This document shows, piece by piece, positions 1 through 7,265 of a stretch of 13,553 nt of DNA. The stretch lies in the NCBI GenBank assembly GCA_964608185.1, contig CAZSMR010000032.1:1-13553 (forward strand). The letters are read 5' to 3'. The DNA is from Porticoccus sp964608185. Its GTDB lineage: Bacteria > Pseudomonadota > Gammaproteobacteria > Pseudomonadales > Porticoccaceae. Below the pieces are notes generated by a model. That model saw nothing but the letters and a program-made list of their open reading frames with translations, had not been told where the DNA came from and did not search any database. Numbering within the stretch: the stretch's first letter is position 1; each line of letters starts with the position of its first letter. Position numbers and translations under genes: made by a program.

Positions 1-1
1 T

Positions 2-157
2 ACTCAGTTATCTGCTCCATTTCAATCAAATGTAGCTACAAAAAAACTTTTCAGTGTAGATCAAACAGCAATACTACTTCTTGACGTTATAGACGGCCTA
101 AGCTCAAAAAATAGTGGAAGATTTTGGAATTGGGATGGTAAAGAAATACCTTGGTAA
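2..157 (+). CDS. C-terminal end of an SDR-family oxidoreductase (5' part outside the window)
   Basis: The frame is open from the left edge and gives 51 residues before a TAA stop. The tail reads LFSVDQTA...LLDVIDGL...SGRFWNWDG and ends in IPW. This layout is typical of the C-terminus of the small CsgA/C-factor-like branch of short-chain dehydrogenases, where a cofactor-binding enzyme of about 230-250 residues ends in G-x-F-x-x-x-D-G-x-x-I-P-W. The Rossmann motif and the YxxxK catalytic site would lie outside the window, so substrate and activity cannot be judged. A strong terminator follows the stop codon directly. The family call rests on the tail alone. Confidence 0.7.
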   Translation, partial: TQLSAPFQSNVATKKLFSVDQTAILLLDVIDGLSSKNSGRFWNWDGKEIPW

Positions 158-158
158 A

Positions 159-188
159 AAAAACCTTCGATGTATTTCGAAGGTTTTT
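159..188. terminator. Bidirectional rho-independent terminator between convergent genes
   Basis: A perfect 12-bp inverted repeat, AAAAACCTTCGA (159-170) and TCGAAGGTTTTT (177-188), surrounds a 6-nt loop. The stem ends in a T-run on either strand. It starts 2 nt after the SDR stop on the + strand and 30 nt beyond the stop of the secreted-protein gene on the - strand, so it can end both transcripts. Confidence 0.9.
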
Positions 189-218
189 AGGTTTAAGGAT
201 AATATGTAGCTAATAGAA

Positions 219-1166
219 TTAATCGGTAATTACGACATCAACTTGTACGGGATCTGCACCCATTTTTACAGCATAAATTTTTGAATCGGAGTACCCAGTA
301 TCTACGGAAACTGCATCTGTTAACTTAACTTTTATTTCAACCTGGCTTGTTGGCAGAAGTATTTTAGGCGTCGCTGTATCTATCACAACAAGCATTCTTG
401 CAGCATTAGTATACGCCGATGCAGTTGTGGCATTATCTGATTGAAGTAATTTCGCCCACATTGCGTTACCACCAACTTCAAATGATTCAGCATTTACAGC
501 CTTAAAAGCTTCTGTGCCTTCTGAATCACCAAGGGTATCAAAAATTTCTGTAGTAAATGCTGGAGCTGCATTATCAGCGCCACCACATTGTATACCTCCG
601 TCACTTGAGGTCCCCTTACTATCGTAGGTGGAGCCAAAGTTACCGAAAGCAGTAGTGTGCGCTACAGACCAGCAAGTGGTTCCTGACACTTCTCCGCTAC
701 CATTTGGATTTGAGTAAACTGTTCCACTGTATTCTTGCGTATGCTTGATATTAAAAGTATTACTTAAGAGCATAAGAATATAGTTGTATGTTCCGGGGGT
801 TGGTGAAGAGGTAATCGGTAGAGGTGATTTTACTCCAACACCTCCAGTAATTGTATGGGATACACCAGCATCATTATTGACATAATATTCACAGCTTGAG
901 AAATCATTAGCAGTAAAAGGATTTGCTGTACATAAACCAAATTTATATAGAGTCACCCGATAAGCGTCTGGTATTTCTGAGCATTGATCACCAGTCTGAG
1001 TGCCGTCTATGCTTTTAAAAGTATGGTTATCGCCATTTAATGGTGAATAAACTTTAATAATTTTACCGGTAGTTTTCTCGCAAGGCCCGTCAATTTCTGC
1101 TACTACTAAGGATGACAGAAACATTAATGGCATTACCAAAATTATTAGACCAAGCTTGTTCTTCAT
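219..1166 (-). CDS. Secreted six-cysteine protein of unknown function, next to an inverse-autotransporter barrel
   Basis: The 315-residue product begins with a clear Sec signal peptide: KNK, a hydrophobic core at residues 5-22, and likely cleavage after VVA at 23. The mature part is rich in Ser, Thr, Gly, Asn and Asp, which suggests a beta-rich extracellular or periplasmic protein. It has six cysteines (29, 62, 79, 92, 165, 194), an even number that could form three disulfides. A distinctive stretch around 68-92 contains YKFGLCT and SSC. The last 60 residues alternate hydrophobic and polar residues like beta strands. There is no lipobox, no sortase-type signal and no terminal barrel. An AAGGA ribosome site lies 8 nt before the ATG. 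The gene starts 58 nt after the barrel gene and shares its downstream terminator, so co-transcription is likely. I do not recognise a named family. A cell-surface or exported partner of the barrel is an inference from position only. Confidence 0.8.
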   Translation of the reverse strand: MKNKLGLIILVMPLMFLSSLVVAEIDGPCEKTTGKIIKVYSPLNGDNHTFKSIDGTQTGDQCSEIPDAYRVTLYKFGLCTANPFTANDFSSCEYYVNNDAGVSHTITGGVGVKSPLPITSSPTPGTYNYILMLLSNTFNIKHTQEYSGTVYSNPNGSGEVSGTTCWSVAHTTAFGNFGSTYDSKGTSSDGGIQCGGADNAAPAFTTEIFDTLGDSEGTEAFKAVNAESFEVGGNAMWAKLLQSDNATTASAYTNAARMLVVIDTATPKILLPTSQVEIKVKLTDAVSVDTGYSDSKIYAVKMGADPVQVDVVITD

Positions 1167-1224
1167 TATTCTATTCCTTAAGCTATCTTAAAAAATTTAA
1201 AAATACATTTACAGTTTGTAAAAG

Positions 1225-2292
1225 TTAGAATCCAGAAACTGTTACACCCTGACCATTCATTTGTTTGTATATTAAATTAGTTCGGCGTACTTTTTCATAG
1301 CGCTTAGCCTCCATATCACCAAGTTGGTAAGCGACTGAACTAATTAGAGGTGCAGCATTATTTGATTTTTTAAACCAGTCTGTCAGATTAACATTGATCT
1401 TGAAAAAATTAGCATCACGATTTTTGTTACTACTCGTTTCACCATAATCTGTTCGACCAAACTCTATTTCTAAGCCTTTAAAACCTGGTGGTGTTGCACG
1501 TATTGTTAGATTAGTTCCAGAAATATCTTTAACCCCAGCTACCTCACTATCCCACTGAAACGCTTGAGCAAAGAAGTAAGCCCAGTTAATGTAAGGTAAA
1601 GGTATACCTATTTCGATATCTCGTCCATCTAGGCCGTGTTCCTCTAGACCATCACGACCATCTTTCCAGTCAGTTAGACTTTCATAAAAGTTTACATTCA
1701 ATTCACCAACGGTTGTCCTTGCCTCTAAACCAATACTAGCTCTTTGGTGATTGTAGGGAAATTCGTGGTCATAAAATGCATTTATACCTAGCAATAATTT
1801 CTTATCTAACTCGAGACGACGATAGCCAACTCCTAAATTAACCGTTGTTCGATTATCAGTGTAGTAAATACTGTCTTGTGTGAAGAATGTGTTTATTGTA
1901 TCGCTTGGATCTGAAAGGGGCGCTAGTATTAAAATACTTGAGGTTGGTTTTTCGCCGTTCAGCATATCAAGCTCTAATTCAACGGTTGGAAAATATCTTT
2001 CTAAGTAAGTTTTTGTAATTTCAGCACCTTTAGTCCCAAGTGTATCTATTGCATTGTTTTTCAATGACGCAGCATTCAGTTTGCTTGCCTCTTGAACAGC
2101 CTTCTTAAGGCTTTTAATATCACTTAGGTTGGCACTCGATGCATCATCTCCTCCAGCCACTACACTTATGCCTTGAGGCAGGGCAAAAAATGGTCTATCA
2201 CTACTGGACATCTCTGCATATGTGTTGGAGCAAAGGAAAAAAAACAAATATAAAACAAAGTAGTTAATTTTATTGATATAATTAATTTTCAT
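1225..2292 (-). CDS. Inverse autotransporter beta-barrel protein without a passenger domain
   Basis: This is an outer-membrane barrel of the intimin/invasin inverse-autotransporter type (IAT_beta). Numbering runs from an upstream ATG at 2301. A signal peptide (core 13-23, likely cleavage after TYA at 29) is followed by a helical, Lys/Ala-rich periplasmic segment (about 60-105). The family core runs from 125 to 310: LAPLSD, FFTQDS, then RTTVNLGVGYRRL (151-163), LLLGINAFYDHEF, NHQRASIGLEA, NFYESLTDWKDG and GIPLPY. The family's post-barrel signature follows as YEKVRRTNLIYKQ (335-347). Normal members then carry a linker and Ig-like or lectin passenger domains. Here the protein stops 11 residues later at a C-terminal Phe, and no LysM domain is present. 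I chose the ATG at 2292 because an AGAAG ribosome site then has 9-nt spacing. The ATG at 2301 adds three residues and abuts that site. It heads a two-gene unit with the secreted protein downstream. Confidence 0.88.
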   Translation of the reverse strand: MKINYINKINYFVLYLFFFLCSNTYAEMSSSDRPFFALPQGISVVAGGDDASSANLSDIKSLKKAVQEASKLNAASLKNNAIDTLGTKGAEITKTYLERYFPTVELELDMLNGEKPTSSILILAPLSDPSDTINTFFTQDSIYYTDNRTTVNLGVGYRRLELDKKLLLGINAFYDHEFPYNHQRASIGLEARTTVGELNVNFYESLTDWKDGRDGLEEHGLDGRDIEIGIPLPYINWAYFFAQAFQWDSEVAGVKDISGTNLTIRATPPGFKGLEIEFGRTDYGETSSNKNRDANFFKINVNLTDWFKKSNNAAPLISSVAYQLGDMEAKRYEKVRRTNLIYKQMNGQGVTVSGF

Positions 2293-2336
2293 ATTTCGCA
2301 TCTTCTTTTTTTTGTATTGGTTTATTCATAGTATTT

Positions 2337-2365
2337 ATATTATACATTATATAAATATTATACAT
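2337..2365. repeat. Two direct copies of an 11-mer carrying tandem -10 boxes
   Basis: ATATTATACAT occurs at 2337-2347 and again at 2355-2365, 18 nt apart, in the AT-rich space between the divergent barrel gene and lipid operon. Each copy contains TATAAT on the - strand. It may be two alternative -10 boxes, a regulator site, or chance in AT-rich DNA. Confidence 0.4.
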
Positions 2366-2385
2366 ATTGTTTGTGCATATGGAAA
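2357..2385 (-). promoter_or_regulatory. Probable promoter of the inverse-autotransporter unit
   Basis: Read on the - strand, TTTCCA (2385-2380) is followed after 17 nt by a perfect TATAAT (2362-2357). This is a good sigma70 layout, placed about 55-65 nt ahead of the barrel start codon. A second perfect TATAAT lies 18 nt further on (2344-2339) because the 11-mer that contains it is repeated. Confidence 0.5.
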
Positions 2386-2405
2386 ACATAAAAACGTAAA
2401 CAATT

Positions 2406-2435
2406 TTGCGTGAATATCAACTTGCTCTGTATATA
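2406..2435 (+). promoter_or_regulatory. Possible promoter of the five-gene lipid-modification operon
   Basis: TTGCGT (2406-2411) and TATATA (2430-2435) are 18 nt apart, about 65 nt before the first start codon. I looked for the TGATCC -35 element of ChrR-controlled sigmaE promoters in this 200-nt gap and did not find it. The match is modest and the region is AT-rich. Confidence 0.35.
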
Positions 2436-2500
2436 AGCTAAAAAACACAAAAATATCTTAAATGGGGCGATATCAACATAAACTTATCTATGGGTGAGCA

Positions 2501-3763
2501 ATGAAAAAAATAGCTGTCATCGGTTCTGGAATTGCGGGGTTAAGTTCAGCTTACTTCTTAAAAGATACTTGTGATGTCACCGTCTATGAAAAAAATTCTG
2601 TTTTTGGGGGCCATAGTAGAACAATATCTATAACGACAAAAAATAATAAAATAATAGACGTAGATACAGGATTCATAGTTCTCAACGATCGCACCTACCC
2701 TCTTTTAAATCGAATGCTAAAAGATTTAAAAGTCAAAATAAAAAATACTGAAATGTCATTTGCTATTTCGTCCAATGATGGAGAATTAGAGTGGGCAGGC
2801 ACATCCTTTGATGCTCTTTTTGCGCAACGTAAAAATTTACTCAATATTGGTATGCTTAGAGGGATACTAGATATTGTAAAATTTAATAATAAAGCGAAGG
2901 TGTACGTAGAAAAATTTCCTTCTCTCTCTCTTGGTGAGCTTATAAAGAAAATGAACCTTAAGTCATGGTTCCGTGACTATTACATTTTACCGATGGGCGG
3001 TGCGATCTGGAGCTGCTCATCAATAGCGATGCTAGACTTCCCAGCAACAACGTTCGTTAATTTTTTTGATAACCACGGGTTACTAAGCATTAGAAATCGA
3101 CCTCAATGGCATACAATAAAAGATAAAAGTAAAACGTATGTTGAGGCACTGATAATGTCTATAGGCGAGAAAGGAACCCTTAAAAAAAATGCTTCTATTG
3201 AGTATATTGATTGCATGGAATCAAGTGTTGATATCAAAGAACACAATAAAGCAGCTATAACTTATGATGAAGTTGTATTTGCTTGTCATCCGGCTGAAGT
3301 GTTGGCTATGTTAAAGTCAGTGAGTCCAAGCAAAAGAGCTATACTTAATAAGTTTTCAAGGCAAAAGAATACTGCATATACTCATTTTGATCTAAACCAA
3401 ATGCCAAAAGAAAAAAAGTGTTGGAGTAGCTGGAATTATCTTCATAAAAAAGAAACAAAAGGACATAGTGTTGCTGTGACATACTGGATGAACAAGTTAC
3501 AGCACATAGATGCTAGTTCGCCAGTATTTGTTACTTTAAATCCAATATCACCTATACCTAAAGATATGATTTACGATATTCATGAATTTTACCATCCAGT
3601 TTTTGATCGGAGCTCTATTGAAGGACAGTTAGATCTAAATAAGATTCAAGGAGATAGTAATACTTGGTTTTGTGGGGCATATTTGCGCTATGGTTTTCAT
3701 GAAGATGGAGTATGGAGTGCGGCAGAAATTTTTAAGAAAATGACAAGTAGAAACCTACTTTGA
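2501..3763 (+). CDS. FAD/NAD(P)-binding amine-oxidase-like oxidoreductase (COG2907 type)
   Basis: This 420-residue flavoprotein heads the operon. The N-terminus is a dinucleotide-binding Rossmann fold: VIGSGIAG (6-13), an acidic residue closing the second strand (E30), then GGHSRT (36-41) as in the flavin amine oxidase superfamily. The C-terminus carries WFCGAY and GFHEDG (398-403), the usual second FAD-contact region of this group. There is no signal peptide, so it is cytoplasmic or peripheral to the inner membrane. In many proteobacteria this family sits directly before DUF1365 and a CFA-synthase-like methyltransferase, as here, which implies a redox step on acyl chains. The substrate is not established from the sequence. 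A GGTGA ribosome site precedes the ATG. The stop overlaps the next start by 4 nt. Confidence 0.88.
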   Translation: MKKIAVIGSGIAGLSSAYFLKDTCDVTVYEKNSVFGGHSRTISITTKNNKIIDVDTGFIVLNDRTYPLLNRMLKDLKVKIKNTEMSFAISSNDGELEWAGTSFDALFAQRKNLLNIGMLRGILDIVKFNNKAKVYVEKFPSLSLGELIKKMNLKSWFRDYYILPMGGAIWSCSSIAMLDFPATTFVNFFDNHGLLSIRNRPQWHTIKDKSKTYVEALIMSIGEKGTLKKNASIEYIDCMESSVDIKEHNKAAITYDEVVFACHPAEVLAMLKSVSPSKRAILNKFSRQKNTAYTHFDLNQMPKEKKCWSSWNYLHKKETKGHSVAVTYWMNKLQHIDASSPVFVTLNPISPIPKDMIYDIHEFYHPVFDRSSIEGQLDLNKIQGDSNTWFCGAYLRYGFHEDGVWSAAEIFKKMTSRNLL

Positions 3764-4524
3764 GATCCTCAGCTTTAGTTAAGATGAAGATATTTCACAA
3801 AAGGCATAGCCCTGAGGTGTACCAGTTTTCTCACCGAATGCTTTATGTTCTTTTGAATCTTGATCTTAAAGTACCTTTGGTAAAAAATCGTTTTTTTTCA
3901 ATCAATAAGTTCAACTTGTTAAGTATTTTTTGGAAAGATTATGGCTTTAAAAAATTTTCTGACCCAAAGCTTTACCTTTTGGAGATACTTTCCGAGCATG
4001 CCATTGATTTATGCTATGCCCATAGTGTTTGGCTGTTAACTATTCCAAAAACTCTGGGTTGCGGTTTCAATCCAATAAGTTTTTGGCTCTGTTTTGATGC
4101 AAAGAACAATTTGCGTGTTGTTTTAGCTGAAGTAAACAATACTTTTAACGAAAGACATGGGTACTTATGCTTCGAAAAAGATATGCAACCCATTACATAT
4201 GCAAGTAAAATAAGACATCCAAAAGTCTTTCACGTTTCGCCTTTTTGTCAGATTAAAGGCCATTACGATTTTAAATTTGAAGTAAATCAACAAAATTTAA
4301 AAATAAATATCAACTATCTTGATGAAAATAAGAAATTGATTTCGACATCTATAGCTGGTGATATAGCACCTTTTAGCAGCAAGAATTTATTTTCACAGCT
4401 ACTTTTAGCACCATTTCTTATGTTCAAGGTGATTTTTTTTATTCATTTCCATGCTCTTGGGCTCTGGATTAAAAAAATACCTTTTGTTAAAAAACCAAAA
4501 AAAATTGATTTAGATATTACTTAA
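3760..4524 (+). CDS. DUF1365 family protein
   Basis: The 254-residue protein shows the family's landmarks in order: SALVKMKIFHKRHSP (4-18), GCGFNPISFWLCF (100-112), AEVNNTFNERHGY (123-135), KVFHVSPF (155-162) and IHFHALGLWIK (228-238). The biochemical function is unknown. The family almost always occurs between an FAD oxidoreductase and a CFA-like methyltransferase. A hydrophobic patch near 212-235 could touch the membrane. The start is a TTG that overlaps the previous stop by 4 nt. An ATG at 3784 exists, but it would remove SAL and part of the conserved N-terminal block, so the TTG is preferred and translational coupling is likely. No strong ribosome site is seen before either start. Confidence 0.88.
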   Translation: MRSSALVKMKIFHKRHSPEVYQFSHRMLYVLLNLDLKVPLVKNRFFSINKFNLLSIFWKDYGFKKFSDPKLYLLEILSEHAIDLCYAHSVWLLTIPKTLGCGFNPISFWLCFDAKNNLRVVLAEVNNTFNERHGYLCFEKDMQPITYASKIRHPKVFHVSPFCQIKGHYDFKFEVNQQNLKININYLDENKKLISTSIAGDIAPFSSKNLFSQLLLAPFLMFKVIFFIHFHALGLWIKKIPFVKKPKKIDLDIT

Positions 4525-4536
4525 GGGCAAAAAAGT

Positions 4537-5691
4537 ATGAGCGAAAAACATATAAATACTCTAAGAGCATTTTTTGAGAAAGCCGATACTGGACAGTTAA
4601 CTATTAATTTTCCTAGTTCTAAAAAGATAGAATTCTTCGGAGATAGCGCTGGCCCAGTATGTGACATGACAATACATGATTGGCGTGTTATGGGCATGAT
4701 AGCTAAAAGGGGTGATATTGGTCTTGGCGAAGCATACCATCTTGGATTGTGGGACAGCTCTGATGTTTCAGAATTCTTGACTTATTGTAGTTACAACTTA
4801 AATAATATAAAAAATAACGGCCAAGCAAGCTTTTTGAATAAGTTGCGTTTTTATCTTCATCACCAGTTAGTCAGAGCAAACACTTTATACGGCAGCAAAA
4901 AAAATATAGTCGAACATTATGACATAGGTAATGACTTCTACCAGTCCTGGTTGGATCCTACTATGACATACTCTTCAGCTATAAGAGGTAACTCCAACGA
5001 TAGCTTGATGGACGCGCAAATATATAAATACCAGCGCATAATAAATAACATTGATATCAAAGACAGAAATGTCTTAGAGATAGGCTGTGGCTGGGGAGGG
5101 TTTGCTGAAGAAGCTGCTAATGTTGGCGCTAGCGTAACTGGTTTAACTATTTCAGATCAGCAATATGATTATGCTAAAAAAAGACTAAATGGGAATGCTG
5201 ATATTCTGATGAAGGATTATCGAAAGATAGAGGGTAAATATGACCGAATAGTTTCTATTGAAATGTTTGAAGCGGTCGGTGAAAAGTACTGGAAGACATA
5301 TTTTGACCAAATAAAAAGACTACTTAAAAAAAATGGAAGGGCAATGGTGCAGACTATTACAATCCATGATGACGTTTTTCCAGGTTATAGAAAGAAAAGT
5401 GATTACATAAGACATCATGTATTTCCTGGAGGAATGCTTCCTTCAAAAAAAGTTTTTTGTAATAAAGCTAGAGCCTCGAAACTAGAAATAGGTGATATTT
5501 TTGAATTCGGTAAAGATTATGCTTGGACGTTACATGAATGGAAGAAAAGTTTTATTGCGCAAAAAAATCAGCTACTAGCTAATGGCTGTTCAGTGTCTTT
5601 TCTTCGTTCATGGGAATTTTATTTAAGTATCTGTATTGCAGGCTTTAATTCAGAAAGAACAAATGTAATGCAGGTAGAGTTAATAAACTAA
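4537..5691 (+). CDS. CFA-synthase-like SAM methyltransferase for unsaturated fatty acyl chains
   Basis: The 384-residue enzyme belongs to the cyclopropane fatty acid synthase family, which moves a methyl from S-adenosylmethionine to the double bond of acyl chains in membrane phospholipids. Seen in order: an N-terminal lipid-binding domain (1-110), EHYDIGNDFY (126-135), the SAM motif VLEIGCGWGG (179-188), GLTIS (202-206), MFEAVG (243-248), HHVFPGGMLPS (293-303) and FGKDYAWTLHEW (324-335). Of the residues that hold the catalytic bicarbonate in E. coli Cfa, E245 and Y328 are kept. The cysteine of the YSC motif is S147, and the histidine of HTI is Q272. This may mean methyl transfer without ring closure, as in branched or furan fatty acid pathways. 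That reading is inference. The gene starts 12 nt after DUF1365 with an AAGGG ribosome site. Confidence 0.9.
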   Translation: MSEKHINTLRAFFEKADTGQLTINFPSSKKIEFFGDSAGPVCDMTIHDWRVMGMIAKRGDIGLGEAYHLGLWDSSDVSEFLTYCSYNLNNIKNNGQASFLNKLRFYLHHQLVRANTLYGSKKNIVEHYDIGNDFYQSWLDPTMTYSSAIRGNSNDSLMDAQIYKYQRIINNIDIKDRNVLEIGCGWGGFAEEAANVGASVTGLTISDQQYDYAKKRLNGNADILMKDYRKIEGKYDRIVSIEMFEAVGEKYWKTYFDQIKRLLKKNGRAMVQTITIHDDVFPGYRKKSDYIRHHVFPGGMLPSKKVFCNKARASKLEIGDIFEFGKDYAWTLHEWKKSFIAQKNQLLANGCSVSFLRSWEFYLSICIAGFNSERTNVMQVELIN

Positions 5692-5707
5692 AAATAGGTA
5701 GATTTTT

Positions 5708-6238
5708 ATGAATAAAATTAAATTTTTGATAATGAGTTGTATATGCCTTATCTTTTCCGGGTGCACCAATAACTCCATAGATTATTATGGAGATAAACCC
5801 ACAAAGTTAGACCTTAGAGTATTTTTTGATGGAGATGTTGAAGGATGGGGGAGTTTATTTGATTTCAACGGAAGACAAACAAGAAGTTTTAAGGTTACCC
5901 TAAAGGGTACTTGGGACGGGGACATTGGTATTTTAGAAGAATGGTTTATTTTTGATGATGGAGAAAAAACCCAAAGAAAGTGGAAAATAATTTTTTCTGA
6001 TCAGTCTACATTTACAGGATCTGCTGAAGACGTCGTTGGAGAAGCTAGTGGTAAGGTGAATGGTAACGCGGTAAATTTAAATTATGTCTTAAATATTCCA
6101 TATAAAGCCTCAACAATAAACTTAAGTATGGATGATTGGATGTATCTTGTAGAAGAAAATACGATTATTAATCGAACCTCAATGAAGAAGTTTGGTTTTA
6201 AAGTAGGTGAGATCGTTCTTGTAATGAAGAAAAAATGA
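5708..6238 (+). CDS. DUF3833 lipoprotein
   Basis: The 176-residue product has a lipoprotein signal ending in FSGC (16-19), so C19 is the likely lipid-anchored residue. T20 follows it, and the absence of Asp there favours the outer membrane. The rest matches DUF3833: LDLRVFFDGDVEGWG, LEEWFIFDDG, an AEDVVGEASG block near 106-115, MDDWMYL near 140-146 and a final KFGFKVGEIVLV. The fold is probably a small beta-barrel or lipocalin-like shape, but no reaction is known. The family travels with the FAD-DUF1365-CFA set. The gene starts 16 nt after the methyltransferase, with an AGG-type ribosome site. Its TGA overlaps the next ATG (ATGA). Confidence 0.88.
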   Translation: MNKIKFLIMSCICLIFSGCTNNSIDYYGDKPTKLDLRVFFDGDVEGWGSLFDFNGRQTRSFKVTLKGTWDGDIGILEEWFIFDDGEKTQRKWKIIFSDQSTFTGSAEDVVGEASGKVNGNAVNLNYVLNIPYKASTINLSMDDWMYLVEENTIINRTSMKKFGFKVGEIVLVMKKK

Positions 6239-6987
6239 TGAATAAAATCTGGCTAATTGGAGCAAGCGAAGGGATTGGCAGGGCTGTTGCTAAAGAATTA
6301 GGAAAAAATGTAGATAATTTCTTAATTCTCTCTGCACGAAAGCCTGAACGGCTCGTAAGCTTAGCTTCAGAAATAGAATCAAAATCTATGATCTGCCCCG
6401 TAGATGTTAGTGACAGTCACTCCGTAAAAGAGGGCTGGAAAGAAATTTCCAATAAACTAGAAACTATCGATACTGTAATCTACTGCGCCGGCTACTATAA
6501 GCCTATGACAGTAGAGAATATTGACATCGACGAAATAGAAAGAATGATTGATGTAAATTTAGTCGGCGCAGTTAGGATGTTAGGGCATGTAATTCCAGAA
6601 TTTATTAGTAAAAAAAATGGACATATTGTACTCATCTCAAGTATTGCTGGTTATCGTGGACTACCAAATGATACTGGTTACGGTTCCAGCAAAGCAGGCC
6701 TAATACATCTAGCAGAAAACCTAAACTGTGACTTGTCTGGCTATGGAATTAAAGTCCAGCTTATCAGCCCAGGGTTTGTTAAGACTAGACTTACTGACCT
6801 GAACAATTTTAAAATGCCCTCATTGATCTCGACTGAAAAAGCAGCTATTCACATTAAAAAAGCAATAGAGAGCAAGAGTTTTGAGATCAGATTTCCATTT
6901 CTTTTTGCTAGTTCCTTAAAAATGATTAGCCTGCTACCTTATGTGATATATTTTTGGCTGATAAGACAAATTAAGAAGCTCCAATGA
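6235..6987 (+). CDS. Short-chain dehydrogenase/reductase with a hydrophobic C-terminal tail
   Basis: The 250-residue SDR has a nucleotide-binding GASEGIG (9-15), CAG (84-86) in place of the usual NNAG, a catalytic serine at ISS (134-136), YGSSK as the YxxxK pair (Y149, K153) and SPGFVKT (178-184). The last 30 residues include a hydrophobic run (220-242) followed by basic residues, suggesting attachment to the inner membrane. It is the last gene of the operon and overlaps DUF3833 by 4 nt, so it probably acts on an acyl or lipid-linked carbonyl or alcohol. The exact substrate cannot be read from the sequence. A second ATG lies at 6238. Confidence 0.9.
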   Translation: MMNKIWLIGASEGIGRAVAKELGKNVDNFLILSARKPERLVSLASEIESKSMICPVDVSDSHSVKEGWKEISNKLETIDTVIYCAGYYKPMTVENIDIDEIERMIDVNLVGAVRMLGHVIPEFISKKNGHIVLISSIAGYRGLPNDTGYGSSKAGLIHLAENLNCDLSGYGIKVQLISPGFVKTRLTDLNNFKMPSLISTEKAAIHIKKAIESKSFEIRFPFLFASSLKMISLLPYVIYFWLIRQIKKLQ

Positions 6988-7075
6988 AGTTATTTAACTT
7001 GGTGATAGGCTTAGATTAAACCGTATTTATATGACGAAATAATAGTTACTTAATTCACTTAAACTGGAAGAGATT

Positions 7076-7261
7076 ATGTTTGGGCTTTTTAAAAAGGATC
7101 CTGTAAAAAAACTAAAATTAGAATATGCCAGTAAGCTTAAAGAAGCCATGCTTGCTCAGCGTTCTGGAGATATATTTCAATATTCTGAGCTAACTAAAGA
7201 AGCTAATAAAATTTTTAGTGAAATTGAATCAATAGAAAAAGAACCAGACTCTAGTGGCTAA
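7076..7261 (+). CDS. Small DUF6435 family protein
   Basis: This 61-residue soluble protein starts MFGLFKKDPVKKL and continues with KEAMLAQRSGDI and SELTKEANKI. That pattern is typical of short DUF6435 proteins found in marine gammaproteobacteria. It is charged and predicted to be almost entirely helical, perhaps a small coiled coil. Function is unknown. A GGAAGAG ribosome site sits just before the ATG. It lies 88 nt after the SDR gene and could be a distal operon member or have its own promoter. Its stop is only 4 nt from the stop of the convergent lipocalin gene, with no terminator between them. Confidence 0.8.
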   Translation: MFGLFKKDPVKKLKLEYASKLKEAMLAQRSGDIFQYSELTKEANKIFSEIESIEKEPDSSG

Positions 7262-7265
7262 TCCT

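Noticed and set aside
6987..7000. AAGTTATTTAACTT palindrome after the SDR gene as a terminator
   Set aside because: The stem is only 6 bp, all but two pairs A-T, with a 2-nt loop and no following T-run.
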